From Bacteroidetes bacterium HGW-Bacteroidetes-4 (GTDB lineage Bacteria > Bacteroidota > Bacteroidia > Bacteroidales > SZUA-534): a stretch of 64,000 nt of DNA. The stretch spans positions 1 to 64,000 of the forward strand of contig PHDD01000032.1 in the NCBI GenBank assembly GCA_002840905.1, given 5' to 3'. Under the pieces are notes generated by a model. That model worked only from the letters and a program-made list of their open reading frames with translations, searched no databases and was not told where the DNA came from. A program made the translations under genes and the position numbers. The first letter of the stretch is position 1. Each line of letters starts with the position of its first letter. This document shows positions 36,650 through 45,670 of this stretch, piece after piece.

Positions 36650-36685
36650 TGAATTGTCAATACACCCAAACAACTATACAATTCA
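36650..36685 (+). promoter_or_regulatory. Hairpin ending at the hemF start codon
   Basis: TGAATTGT (36650-36657) and ACAATTCA (36678-36685) are perfect inverted 8-mers separated by 20 nt. The second arm ends at the base just before the ATG at 36686. The 85-bp gap is the largest inside the hem cluster. As RNA it could hide the translation start of the oxygen-dependent enzyme; as DNA it could be a dyad operator. Confidence 0.45.
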
Positions 36686-37579
36686 ATGGATCGATTTCAC
36701 CGTATTGCCGATGCATTTGCTCAGGTTCAAAAGCAGGCCTGCCTTTTGCTTGAAACTATCGATGGTGCTGCTTTTTTCTCAAACGATGCCTGGCAAAAAG
36801 AAATAGGAACGGGCATTACCCGTGTAATTGCGCATGGCTCCAAAATTGAAAAGGGAGCCATTAATTTTTCGAAAGTCAGCGGGCCGGTTACACCATCGAT
36901 GGAAGCTACTACCGGTATTTCTGAAGGAACATTTTCGGCCACCGGGGTTTCCTCCATATTTCATCCAAAAAATCCCTTGGCACCAATAATTCATATGAAT
37001 ATCCGTTACTTTGAACTGAGTAACGGAAAAGCCTGGTTTGGCGGCGGCATCGACTTAACCCCGCATTATATTGATTTGGACGAAGTGCGTAATTTTCACC
37101 AGGAACTGAAACGGGTTTGCGATACCTTTGATGCATCGTGGTATCCCGATTTTAAACAACAGGCCGACAACTATTTTTTTATTCAGCACCGCAACGAGTC
37201 GCGCGGAGTTGGTGGTATTTTTTACGACCACCTGATGGCCGATGAACGATCGTGGGAAAAATTGTTCGATTTTTCTGTTGACCTGGGAACTTTATACCCT
37301 GAGCTGTATGCCGGCATCTTAATAAAAAAAGGCAATTTGCCTTATTCTCCCGGTCAGTTGCTTTGGCAAAAACACCGCCGTTCGCGCTATGTGGAATTTA
37401 ATTTGATGTACGACCGGGGAACGCAATTTGGCCTGCAATCGAACGGAAATGTGGAATCGATATTGGTTAGCATGCCTCCCGATGCGCAGTGGAGCTATAA
37501 TTATTCGCCCGAACCGGGAAGTGAGGAAGAAAAGACTATGAATTTCCTTAAAAAAGGAATAAATTGGCTCGAAATATAA
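36686..37579 (+). CDS. hemF: Oxygen-dependent coproporphyrinogen III oxidase
   Basis: A 297-residue enzyme that oxidatively decarboxylates coproporphyrinogen III with oxygen. Typical segments are HMNIRYFELSNGKAWFGGGIDLTPHYID, the RGVGGIFYDHL motif and YVEFNLMYDRGTQFGLQSNGNVESILVSMPP near the C-terminus, all at full length. Having both HemF and HemN in one operon lets the pathway run with or without oxygen. A hairpin abuts its start codon. Confidence 0.96.
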   Translation: MDRFHRIADAFAQVQKQACLLLETIDGAAFFSNDAWQKEIGTGITRVIAHGSKIEKGAINFSKVSGPVTPSMEATTGISEGTFSATGVSSIFHPKNPLAPIIHMNIRYFELSNGKAWFGGGIDLTPHYIDLDEVRNFHQELKRVCDTFDASWYPDFKQQADNYFFIQHRNESRGVGGIFYDHLMADERSWEKLFDFSVDLGTLYPELYAGILIKKGNLPYSPGQLLWQKHRRSRYVEFNLMYDRGTQFGLQSNGNVESILVSMPPDAQWSYNYSPEPGSEEEKTMNFLKKGINWLEI

Positions 37580-37589
37580 AACCTTTGTC

Positions 37590-38033
37590 ATGCAGCATTT
37601 TTACAATTTTTTCATCGATTTTCACATTGTTTTCAGCATTTTGTTTTTGCTGATTGCCCTTTTTATTACCGTATATTCCTTATTGGGCTGGATACAGCAT
37701 AAGGCCTACGGTAAGTTTGCCGACCGGCTGCGCTCGGTATTTTTGTTTTTTCTTTACAGCGATTTGGTGCTGGGAATTATTTTATATTTTTTTCTGCAAA
37801 AACCCGAAGAGTTGATAACTGCTCAGGAGGCCATGAAGTTTTCAACGCTCCGCTTTTGGGCCATCCAGCATTTTTCGAACATGATATTTGTTGTGGGGCT
37901 GAGTGTTATTGGCAGTATGTTTGTTAAACGAACGGCAAGTACCATTAAAAAATACAAGTATTCGTTTTTATATTTTGGTATTTCTACATTAATCATCATT
38001 GTTTCGGTGGGATTCTTCGCTTTACGTAAATAA
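37590..38033 (+). CDS. Small cytochrome-b-like four-helix membrane protein
   Basis: A 147-residue protein with four hydrophobic helices (~10-33, ~48-68, ~90-112, ~122-143). Conserved-looking residues include an early HIVFSILFL, YSDLVLGIILYFF, and a RFWAIQHFSNM segment that resembles the RFxxxEH pattern of small Bacteroidota proteins annotated as cytochrome B. Histidines at residues 3, 12 and near 91 could bind haem. It lies 10 bp after hemF and 9 bp before hemH, so a role in haem synthesis or in passing electrons from porphyrinogen oxidation is plausible. No experimental role is known to me. Confidence 0.6.
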   Translation: MQHFYNFFIDFHIVFSILFLLIALFITVYSLLGWIQHKAYGKFADRLRSVFLFFLYSDLVLGIILYFFLQKPEELITAQEAMKFSTLRFWAIQHFSNMIFVVGLSVIGSMFVKRTASTIKKYKYSFLYFGISTLIIIVSVGFFALRK

Positions 38034-38042
38034 TCGTATTAT

Positions 38043-39053
38043 ATGAAAAAAAAAAAAACAGCGGTATTGTTACTGAATATCGGTTCGCCCGACAGTTATA
38101 AAGTTAGTGATGTGCGTCGGTACCTTCACCAGTTTTTATTCGACGGACGGGTAATTGAACTGCCGGCCTTTTTCAGGTTTTTGTTGGTGTACGGAATTAT
38201 TGTGCCCTTTCGCGTGTTTGCCTCGGCAAAAAAATACAAAGAAATATGGACTTCCGAAGGTTCCCCGCTAATGGTTTATAGCGAGCAATTCAAACAAAAA
38301 CTGGCTGGGGTTTTGGAACAAAAAGCCGATGTTTTTTTGGCCATGCGCTATGGGAATCCATCCATTCGCCTGGTGCTGGAACAGATGAAGAAAAACAATT
38401 ATACCGAATTGATTATATGCCCCATGTATCCGCAGAATGCTTCGTCAACCACCGGTTCGTCGGTGCAGAAAGTTTTTTCAATAGTTAAGAACTGGGTAAA
38501 TATTCCCGCGATAAAAGTGGTCGATACTTTTTGGGATCATCCCATGTACCTGCAATCGATGATTGAGAATGCCCGGCAGTACCAGCCCGAAACTTACGAC
38601 CATGTAATTATCAGTTTCCATGGGTTGCCATTAAAGCAGGTTTACCGATCGCATCCCGGAAAAACCTGTGCCGATTTAAACTGTGTAGCCGAAATAAACG
38701 ACGATAATTACTATTGTTACCAAAGCGCTTGTTACCTTACAGCCGAAGCCATTGCACAAGGTCTGAATCTTACTACCGATAATTATACCATTGCGTTTCA
38801 GAGCCGCTTGTCGAAAAACTGGCTCGAACCTTTTACCGACGATGTATTGGAAGCTTTAGTTAAGCAGGATAAGAAAAAAGTTATGGTGATTTGTCCCTCA
38901 TTTGTTGCCGATTGTTTGGAGACCATTCACGAGATTGAAATTGAATACGGAGAAATTTTCAAAAAAAATGGCGGAGAAAAACTTTTTTTAGTTCCGGCGT
39001 TAAACAGCAACGATGCTTGGGTTGAGCGTTTTTCGAACCTGATTTTTGAATAA
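38043..39053 (+). CDS. hemH: Ferrochelatase
   Basis: A 336-residue enzyme that inserts iron into protoporphyrin IX. Motifs: LLLNIGSPDS, SEGSPLMVYSEQF, CPMYPQNASSTTGS, the catalytic-site IISFHGLPLKQV, FQSRLSKNWLEPFTDD and VICPSFVADCLETIHEIEIEY. Codons 2-6 consist of a run of 13 adenines (38046-38058), giving MKKKKT; any length change would shift the frame at the very start. It closes the haem cluster. Confidence 0.96.
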   Translation: MKKKKTAVLLLNIGSPDSYKVSDVRRYLHQFLFDGRVIELPAFFRFLLVYGIIVPFRVFASAKKYKEIWTSEGSPLMVYSEQFKQKLAGVLEQKADVFLAMRYGNPSIRLVLEQMKKNNYTELIICPMYPQNASSTTGSSVQKVFSIVKNWVNIPAIKVVDTFWDHPMYLQSMIENARQYQPETYDHVIISFHGLPLKQVYRSHPGKTCADLNCVAEINDDNYYCYQSACYLTAEAIAQGLNLTTDNYTIAFQSRLSKNWLEPFTDDVLEALVKQDKKKVMVICPSFVADCLETIHEIEIEYGEIFKKNGGEKLFLVPALNSNDAWVERFSNLIFE

Positions 39054-39078
39054 AATAATTATTGTTTTATCAATTCCA

Positions 39079-39110
39079 CAAATTTTCTACAAAATTGAGC
39101 TTTACTTTTA
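39079..39110 (+). promoter_or_regulatory. Second copy of the hemA-type near-palindromic promoter
   Basis: CAAATTTTCTACAAAATTG (39079-39097) matches the hemA upstream 19-mer in 18 positions and is followed after the same 5-bp gap by TACTTTTA (39103-39110). It lies 26 bp after the hemH stop codon, so it would drive a short transcript ending at the hairpin at 39179-39229. Confidence 0.55.
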
Positions 39111-39116
39111 CAACGT

Positions 39117-39229
39117 ATTTCTGAGATAGATGAAATACAACAGCAATGTAACTAATTACGATACTGTACATATTTTACCGGAGAAAGCCTTGATTTATCC
39201 TAAACTTCAGCAGCTTTCTCCGTTTTTTT
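39117..39229 (+). ncRNA. Putative small RNA after hemH
   Basis: If the promoter at 39079-39110 is active, transcription would begin near 39117 and end at the terminator at 39222-39229, giving an RNA of about 113 nt. A 38-codon ORF from 39130 runs through the terminator stem and past the T-run, so it is unlikely to be translated in full. The alternative is that this is simply the 3' untranslated region of the haem operon. Confidence 0.35.
39179..39229 (+). terminator. Intrinsic terminator
   Basis: CGGAGAAAGC (39179-39188) and GCTTTCTCCG (39213-39222) form a perfect 10-bp stem with a 24-nt loop, followed by seven thymines (39223-39229). It ends either the haem operon or the short transcript proposed upstream. 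Confidence 0.85.
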
Positions 39230-39260
39230 ATGCCTTTTTTTCCTAAAGATTATTCTGGTT

Positions 39261-39421
39261 GTTCAGTGTTAAACTTTAAACTCTAGGAAGCAAGAATTAT
39301 GATGCAAGACCTAAAAATGACTTAATTTTTCATTATTCGTTTTTCACTATTCACTATTCACTATTCACTATTCACTATTCACTATTCACTATTCACTATT
39401 CACTATTCACTATTCACTATT
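39261..39421. repeat. Heptamer-phased tract 3 with eleven CACTATT copies
   Basis: Twenty-three 7-mers in one register. The first twelve drift (GTTCAGT, GTTAAAC, TTTAAAC, TCTAGGA, AGCAAGA, ATTATGA, TGCAAGA, CCTAAAA, ATGACTT, AATTTTT, CATTATT, CGTTTTT); the last eleven are perfect CACTATT copies (39345-39421). It ends 49 bp before the alpha-2-macroglobulin start codon, so copy number could alter that gene's promoter spacing. Confidence 0.9.
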
Positions 39422-39470
39422 GCAACATTTAACATACAATACAACCAACGTATCATACAAAAAAATCCTC

Positions 39471-42400
39471 ATGAATAAGCTATTATCCTTTCTACTGTTA
39501 GTGCTTGTGGTTGCCCTGTTCTCATGCAAGCAAAAAACCAAAACCGAAACAATTAACTACACCGAAGCGCAGGCAAAGGTAGTAAGTCTGGTTACCAACG
39601 GTGAGATTCAACAAAGCGATGCCATCAGTATTCAGTTTGTTGATGCCCAAATCGAAAAATCGCAGGTAAACACCGAAGCCGATAAGGCCCTGTTTAAGTT
39701 TTCGCCTTCCATAAAAGGAAAAGCCGTATGGAAAGCTACCAATCGCCTCGATTACGTGCCCGACGAACCACTGCCTTTCAGAAAAACCTTCGAGGGCGAG
39801 TTTTATCTCGACAAGCTAAACCCGGCTTATGCCGATAAAAAAATAGAACCCTTAAAGTTTCGCTTTAGCATTATAGGAACAGAGGTTGTGCAGTTCACCG
39901 GCGATTTGGTTTTAAAGAACCGAAACAATCCCAAACTATTACGATACTCCGGAAAAATAAGCTTTAACCAGTCGGTGGAACCTGCCGTACTCGAAAAAGC
40001 CCTGGAACTGAAACTCGGAAACAAGAAGATTGATATGGAACTAACCCCCGAATCGGGAAACCGGGTATTCCATTTTGTATCGGCCGATATGGAGCGCGAG
40101 GGAAGTGCCAAAACCGGACAACTTAGCATCAATAAAAATAAATTGGGACTTACCGACGATTTTATAAAAACGTTTGACATTACCCCACTCGAATTAATGA
40201 AAGTGGTAACTATCGAAAAAGAAGAGAACGACAAAAACCCAAAAATACGCATTCACTTTTCCGATGAGTTCGATCCCGAACAAAGCCTGAATGGTTTAAT
40301 TAAAACCCATCCGCTAACCGAATTAAAGATTTCAAAAATAGGTAGTTCGCTTATTATCGACGGAGGTTTTACCTTTGGTACAAGCTATGAGCTCACTGTA
40401 TCAAAAGGCATCCGGAGCCGGTGGGGAACCGAAACCGATAAAGAGTTTTCGAAAACCATAACTTTTAACGACATTCAACCCCAACTGGAGTTTGCTTCTG
40501 ATGGGGTTTTTCTACCCGATGGAAATCAGTTTAAATTGCAATTTTACACCACCAACCTCAAGCGGGTGCATATCGAGGTAAAAAAGGTTTACGATAACAG
40601 CCTTTCCGAATTCATCCGCACCGAGCAGCTAAACAGCACGGCCGACCGCAAAGCCGGATTCGATGCCCAGTACATCAACCGCATTGGGGTGATTGTGCAT
40701 AACGAAACCTTTGAGATTGGTGAGCAAAAAAACAAATGGCTGCTTAGCGAGGTCGATTTGTCGGAGCTGATTAAAAAGAACGACAAAGGACTTTACCTTG
40801 TGCGATTGAATTTTAATCCGCGCGATATGCTGGTCGATGCCCCTCAATCGGGACTGCGTTATATCGAAGAAAACGGACAGATTTTTAAACCGGTGTTTTT
40901 TTCGAACATTGGCTTAACCTGCAAGAAAAACGAAAACGATTACCACATTTATGTCACCGATATAGCTTCGGCCAAACCTATGCCCGGCGTAAAAGTAAAA
41001 TTGGTATCCACCTACGATGAAGGTGAAACCTCGGCCCTTACCGATAATAAAGGTTTTGCCTTACTAAGCGGTCGCAATTACTGGAGTTATTACCTGGTGG
41101 CCGAAAAAGGAAGCGATCGGAGTGTGATTAAATTCAGCGATATGGAATGGAACATTTCGGGCTTCGAGATTGGCGGAACCGACGAGTACCAGCCTCATAC
41201 CAAGGCTTATGTTTATACCGAACGGGGTGTTTACCGTCCGGGTGATGAAATCAATGTATCGGTTATTGCCCGTTTTGTGGGTAATGAGTTTCCACAAAAC
41301 CACCCCATTACCCTCGAGATGTACAATCCCCAGGAGAAAAAAGTTTACGAGCAAACCAACCGCAACAACAAAGACGGTTTCTATAATTTTACCATACCAA
41401 CCAAAGAATCTGATGCCACAGGTAATTACCGGGTGCAGTTTAATATTGGAAACAAAAGTTTCAGTCATACCATAAAAGTGGAGACGGTGGTTCCTTACCG
41501 GCTTAAAATTCGCATTGAACCCGAACAACCAAAGATTCTTTGGAATCAGAACACTTTTGCCATTAATTTAATAAGTACCTGGTTGTTTGGAAATCCGGCA
41601 GCCGGATTAAGCGCTGAAATGGAAGCCGAAGTGTACAGCATCCGGAAAACCTTTAAAGCTTACGAGAATTTTGTGTTTACCAATCCAACCATCGATTTTC
41701 AATCCATAACCCAAAAGCTGTTCGAGGGTTCACTCGATTCCGACGGAAAACAGCTTATTACCTGGAACCTGCCCGATGTTTCGAATGCACCATCGGCACT
41801 CAGGGTTCGGGTCACCAGTAAAGTTCTCGAAAAAGGAGGGCGTCCCAACGAGAATGTTTCCTTTATCGATTACGAACCTTACGCTAACTATGTGGGCTTG
41901 CAGCCTCCCAAATATTCTTATGTACAAGCCGGATCCGATATTCAGATTCCTGCCATTTTGGTTTCACCCGACGGAAAAGCCATTGCCGGCAAGTCACTTA
42001 CCTACCGCATATACCGAAATTCGGAGCATTGGTGGTGGCATTACGACGGCGACCGCAACCTGCGTTTTAAAAGTGATAAAAACACGACCCTGATAAAGGA
42101 AAGTAAAATTAGGACCGGCTCAACCCATACCCTGGTAAAATTTGTACCCATCGATCAGGGCAATTACCTGATTGAGGTGACCGATGACAAGGGAACCGGT
42201 CACTCTTCGGGTGTTTTTGTGAGTGCTTACCGTTATGATAGTTCGGGAGGCGAAGATAAAAATGCCGGAACCCTTCCTCTGAGCTCCGATAAAAACAAAT
42301 ACTTTACCGGCGAACAGGCCGTGGTTCAGTTTCCGGCGCCCGGCGAAGGCCTTGCCCTGATAACCATCGAGAAAGAAAACGAGATACTTTACCAGCAGTG

Positions 42401-44918
42401 GCATTATCCCGGCGGAGGGGAACAAATGGAAGTGAAACTGCCCATTACCGATCAAATGGTTCCCAATGCTTATATTTCGGTAGCTTTAATTCAGCCTCAT
42501 GCGCAAACAGCCAACGACCGGCCCATTCGCATGTTTGGAATCTTACCCATAATGGTTGAACGCCAGGATTCGCATCACGAAATTGAGATTAAAACAGCCG
42601 CTCAGTTCCGTCCCAAAGAACCTTTTGAGATTACCCTGCAAACCAAAGATTTTAAGCCTACCCAATTTACCATTGCCGTTGTAGATGAGGGTTTGTTGGA
42701 CATTACTAATTTTCAAACACCCAATGCCTGGGTTTACTTCTTTGCCAAAGTGCGTTTGAAAATCCGCACTTTCGATTTGTTCTCGCATGTAATTTCGGCC
42801 AACAAGGGCGATGTATTTAAAACCTTTGCCATTGGGGGCGATGTGGATTACCGCGAATCGCAACTGAATCCAGGTAAGCAGAAAAAGCGCTTTAAACCGG
42901 TAAGTATATTCCAGGGGCCGGTTGAAACCGATGCCAACGGAAAAGCGGTGGTTAAGTTCGATATGCCTAATTATGTGGGCTCGGTTCGTATTATGGTTAT
43001 CGGGGCAAGAAAAAACAGTTATGCCCGCGCTGAGAAAACCGTTCCGGTTAAGTCGGAACTCATGGTATTACCCACCTTACCACGGGTAATTGGACCGGGC
43101 GAGTCGTTTACCATTCCGGTTTCGGTTTTTGCCATGAAAGAAGGTATTGGAATGGTTAAAGTTACTGTCGACACCGAAGGTCCGCTTCAGGTAGAGGGTA
43201 GTGCCAGTCAGCAATTGCAGTTTGCCGATGCCAGCGATAAAGATTGTTTCTTTACCGTTAAAGCTAAAAATGAAATGGGGCAGGGGAAAATCACCATTAA
43301 AGCGGCTTCATCAAAATACAAAAGCGATTACATTGTCGATTTGTTTGTACGCCCCTCGGCTCCGCGCGAATATGGTTCATCCGAGGGTTCTGTGGAGCCG
43401 GGTAAAGCTTTCCTGCTCGATGTCCCAGCCCTCGGGATTACCGGAACCAACCGGGCAAGCATTACCATTTCGCGTTATCCGGGAATCGACTTTAGTCACC
43501 GCTTAAAATACCTGATTCATTATCCCTACGGATGCATTGAGCAAACTACATCGGCAGTCTTTCCCCAGTTGTTTATCAAACAGTTTATGGATTATCCCGA
43601 AGCTTATGCCGCTGAAATTGATAAAAACATAAATGCCGGATTGCAAAACCTGCGGCGATTCCAGATTTATTCTGGGGCTTTCAGTTACTGGCCTTATGGC
43701 GAAGAAGCCTCGGAATGGGGGACCTTATATGCCGGCCATTTTATGGTCGAAGCTAAAAAGCTGGGTTACCATGTTACCGGCGATTTGTACGAAAACTGGT
43801 TGAACTATACTACGCGCATGGCTCGTCAGGGCGATGGAAGCCTGGCATCGCGGGTGTACCGGGTTTATATTCTGGCTTTGGCCGGAAGTCCGGTAAATAG
43901 CGAAATGAACCTGCTAAAGGAAAACAAGCTTCGCGAAATGGATAATACGCAGCTTTGGCAGTTGGCAGCAGCTTATCATCTGGCTGGAATGGCCGATAAG
44001 GTAGATGCTATGGTTAGCAAAGCTACGTTCGAAACCAGAAATTATCAGGAGTTTTCGGGCTCATACGGTAGTGGTTTACGCGATAAGGGCATGATTCTGG
44101 ATGCTTTGGTAGTGATGAACCGCCTGGAGGAAGCCGAAACCCTGACTCGCGAAATCTCAAAATACATTTCCTCGTCGCAGTGGTACAGCACGCAGACTAT
44201 TGGTTATACCCTGCTGGGCGTTGGAAAATACGTAACTGCTTTGCAAAAGGGAAGCGAAAAATCGCGCCTGGTGGGGAGTATTACTCTGGCCGATGAAACT
44301 GTAGTTCCGTTTAACACCGACAAAACTTTTACCCATCGCATTACGCAGGGTTTTGGACAACCCATACGGGTACTGCTCGACGATGTGGCCGGTGCCAAAA
44401 AAGCCTTTACTACCCTGGCCTGGGATGGAGTTCCTCTGGAAAGCAATATAAGCGATGCCCAGGAAAACCTTTCGCTTAAAGTAAAGTGGATGAATGAATC
44501 GGGCGAAACCATGGATGTGAACGAAATAAAACAGGGAACAACGTTCTGGGGATATTTTTATGTAGAGAACAGCAGTGATATGGACCGTGTGGACGAAATT
44601 GCTTTGGTTCAGTTATTACCCTCAGGATGGGAGATTGAGAATACCCGCTTATCCGGCGAATCGATGCCCGATTGGAGCGAATCAATGAATTTGAACCACG
44701 CCGATTATACCGATATTCGCGACGACCGCATGATGTGGTTCTTTGATTTGTACAAAGACAGATACAACAATAACAAGTTCAATAGCCTGGAATTTTTGGT
44801 TAAACTGAATGCGGTAACGGTGGGTGAATTCGATTTGCCACCCACTTTGGTCGAAGCCATGTACAATGGTTCGTTTAAAGCAACCAAAACAGGAACCCGG
44901 GTTAAGGTGGTGAAGTAG
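39471..44918 (+). CDS. Bacterial alpha-2-macroglobulin lipoprotein
   Basis: An 1,815-residue periplasmic protease trap of the YfhM type. The start at 39471 gives a lipoprotein signal peptide with lipobox ALFSC; the in-frame start 17 codons earlier does not. Macroglobulin-like domains fill the first ~1,000 residues, with a TERGVYRPGDEINV motif typical of the MG2 domain. The internal thioester motif is present (YGCIEQ, Cys1355), so covalent trapping is expected. A C-terminal receptor-binding-like domain closes it. It is usually coupled to penicillin-binding protein 1C, here found after a decayed transposase insertion. Together they are thought to guard and repair the cell envelope. Confidence 0.93.
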   Translation: MNKLLSFLLLVLVVALFSCKQKTKTETINYTEAQAKVVSLVTNGEIQQSDAISIQFVDAQIEKSQVNTEADKALFKFSPSIKGKAVWKATNRLDYVPDEPLPFRKTFEGEFYLDKLNPAYADKKIEPLKFRFSIIGTEVVQFTGDLVLKNRNNPKLLRYSGKISFNQSVEPAVLEKALELKLGNKKIDMELTPESGNRVFHFVSADMEREGSAKTGQLSINKNKLGLTDDFIKTFDITPLELMKVVTIEKEENDKNPKIRIHFSDEFDPEQSLNGLIKTHPLTELKISKIGSSLIIDGGFTFGTSYELTVSKGIRSRWGTETDKEFSKTITFNDIQPQLEFASDGVFLPDGNQFKLQFYTTNLKRVHIEVKKVYDNSLSEFIRTEQLNSTADRKAGFDAQYINRIGVIVHNETFEIGEQKNKWLLSEVDLSELIKKNDKGLYLVRLNFNPRDMLVDAPQSGLRYIEENGQIFKPVFFSNIGLTCKKNENDYHIYVTDIASAKPMPGVKVKLVSTYDEGETSALTDNKGFALLSGRNYWSYYLVAEKGSDRSVIKFSDMEWNISGFEIGGTDEYQPHTKAYVYTERGVYRPGDEINVSVIARFVGNEFPQNHPITLEMYNPQEKKVYEQTNRNNKDGFYNFTIPTKESDATGNYRVQFNIGNKSFSHTIKVETVVPYRLKIRIEPEQPKILWNQNTFAINLISTWLFGNPAAGLSAEMEAEVYSIRKTFKAYENFVFTNPTIDFQSITQKLFEGSLDSDGKQLITWNLPDVSNAPSALRVRVTSKVLEKGGRPNENVSFIDYEPYANYVGLQPPKYSYVQAGSDIQIPAILVSPDGKAIAGKSLTYRIYRNSEHWWWHYDGDRNLRFKSDKNTTLIKESKIRTGSTHTLVKFVPIDQGNYLIEVTDDKGTGHSSGVFVSAYRYDSSGGEDKNAGTLPLSSDKNKYFTGEQAVVQFPAPGEGLALITIEKENEILYQQWHYPGGGEQMEVKLPITDQMVPNAYISVALIQPHAQTANDRPIRMFGILPIMVERQDSHHEIEIKTAAQFRPKEPFEITLQTKDFKPTQFTIAVVDEGLLDITNFQTPNAWVYFFAKVRLKIRTFDLFSHVISANKGDVFKTFAIGGDVDYRESQLNPGKQKKRFKPVSIFQGPVETDANGKAVVKFDMPNYVGSVRIMVIGARKNSYARAEKTVPVKSELMVLPTLPRVIGPGESFTIPVSVFAMKEGIGMVKVTVDTEGPLQVEGSASQQLQFADASDKDCFFTVKAKNEMGQGKITIKAASSKYKSDYIVDLFVRPSAPREYGSSEGSVEPGKAFLLDVPALGITGTNRASITISRYPGIDFSHRLKYLIHYPYGCIEQTTSAVFPQLFIKQFMDYPEAYAAEIDKNINAGLQNLRRFQIYSGAFSYWPYGEEASEWGTLYAGHFMVEAKKLGYHVTGDLYENWLNYTTRMARQGDGSLASRVYRVYILALAGSPVNSEMNLLKENKLREMDNTQLWQLAAAYHLAGMADKVDAMVSKATFETRNYQEFSGSYGSGLRDKGMILDALVVMNRLEEAETLTREISKYISSSQWYSTQTIGYTLLGVGKYVTALQKGSEKSRLVGSITLADETVVPFNTDKTFTHRITQGFGQPIRVLLDDVAGAKKAFTTLAWDGVPLESNISDAQENLSLKVKWMNESGETMDVNEIKQGTTFWGYFYVENSSDMDRVDEIALVQLLPSGWEIENTRLSGESMPDWSESMNLNHADYTDIRDDRMMWFFDLYKDRYNNNKFNSLEFLVKLNAVTVGEFDLPPTLVEAMYNGSFKATKTGTRVKVVK

Positions 44919-44950
44919 GTTGAAAGTATTATTGAAACCCCGATGGGATG

Positions 44951-45189
44951 ATAATGTCACCCCTTTGGGGTTCCTAATTTTTTGTAACACCGTGCTATAA
45001 TAATGTCAGCCCTTCGGGCTTAATTATTATATTTAAATATTCTGAGCATATGAGGTTGTTTTAAAACAAATAATAAAGAGAATTAAGGATATAGTTCGAA
45101 GTTTGATATGAAACTCAATCCCGAAGGGATGGTATGATTATAGCAATAGAATTCAATTGAAAACAATAACCCCGAAGGGGTGACATTAT
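44951..45189. repeat. REP-like hairpin cluster flanking a transposase relic
   Basis: Between the macroglobulin gene and the transposase relic lie four short GC-rich hairpins: CCCCTTTGGGG in 44951-44970, AGCCC-TTC-GGGCT (45008-45020), ATCCC-GAA-GGGAT (45118-45130) and CCCCGAAGGGG in 45170-45189. The first and last are parts of an inverted repeat, matching in 19 of 20 positions (44951-44970 against 45170-45189). Such palindromes accompany IS200-like REP-associated transposases. Confidence 0.65.
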
Positions 45190-45208
45190 AATTTTAAAAC
45201 CCTTACCT

Positions 45209-45670
45209 ATGCGTGGAACATATACCCAAATTGATATACACATAGTTTTTGCGGTTCAAGGGCGTGAAAACCTGATAGCCAGCACTTGGAAAGATGAATT
45301 GTTCAAATACATAGCTGGTATAATAAGTCACAAAGGTCATAAATCAATCATCGTTAACGGTGTTTCTGATCATGTGCATATTTTAGTGGGATTGAAACCT
45401 TTTATGACTTTATCTGATCTTGTCCGGGATATTAAAAACAATTCATCCAAAATTATTAACCAAAAGCGATTTGTAAAAGGGAAATTTTCATGACAGGAAG
45501 GATACGGTGCTTTTTCGTATGCACATTCACAATTAGAACAGGTTTATAACTACATTTTAAATCAGGAACAGCATCATCATAAGAAAACATTTAAAGAAGA
45601 ATTTCATGAATTTCTTAAAAAGTTCAATATCGAGTACAATGAGAACTATTTATTTGATTGGGTTGAGTGA
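45209..45670 (+). pseudogene. IS200/REP-associated (Y1) transposase with in-frame stop
   Basis: The frame opens with MRGTYTQIDIHIVFAV and contains the HUH metal-binding motif in VSDHVHILVGL. TGA at 45491-45493 cuts it after 94 residues. Reading on in the same frame gives QEGYGAFSYAHSQLEQVYNY and then NQEQHH to a stop at 45670 (153 codons), which is the expected family C-terminus with the catalytic Tyr. The stop replaces the Trp of the conserved W-Q-x-G-Y motif, so one G-to-A change (TGG to TGA) explains it. It lies between the alpha-2-macroglobulin and pbpC genes, with REP-like hairpins on its left. Confidence 0.85.

Noticed and set aside
39130-39246. A 38-residue ORF after hemH
   Set aside because: It runs through the terminator stem and T-run and shows no protein-like conservation signs; the region is better read as a small RNA or 3' UTR.
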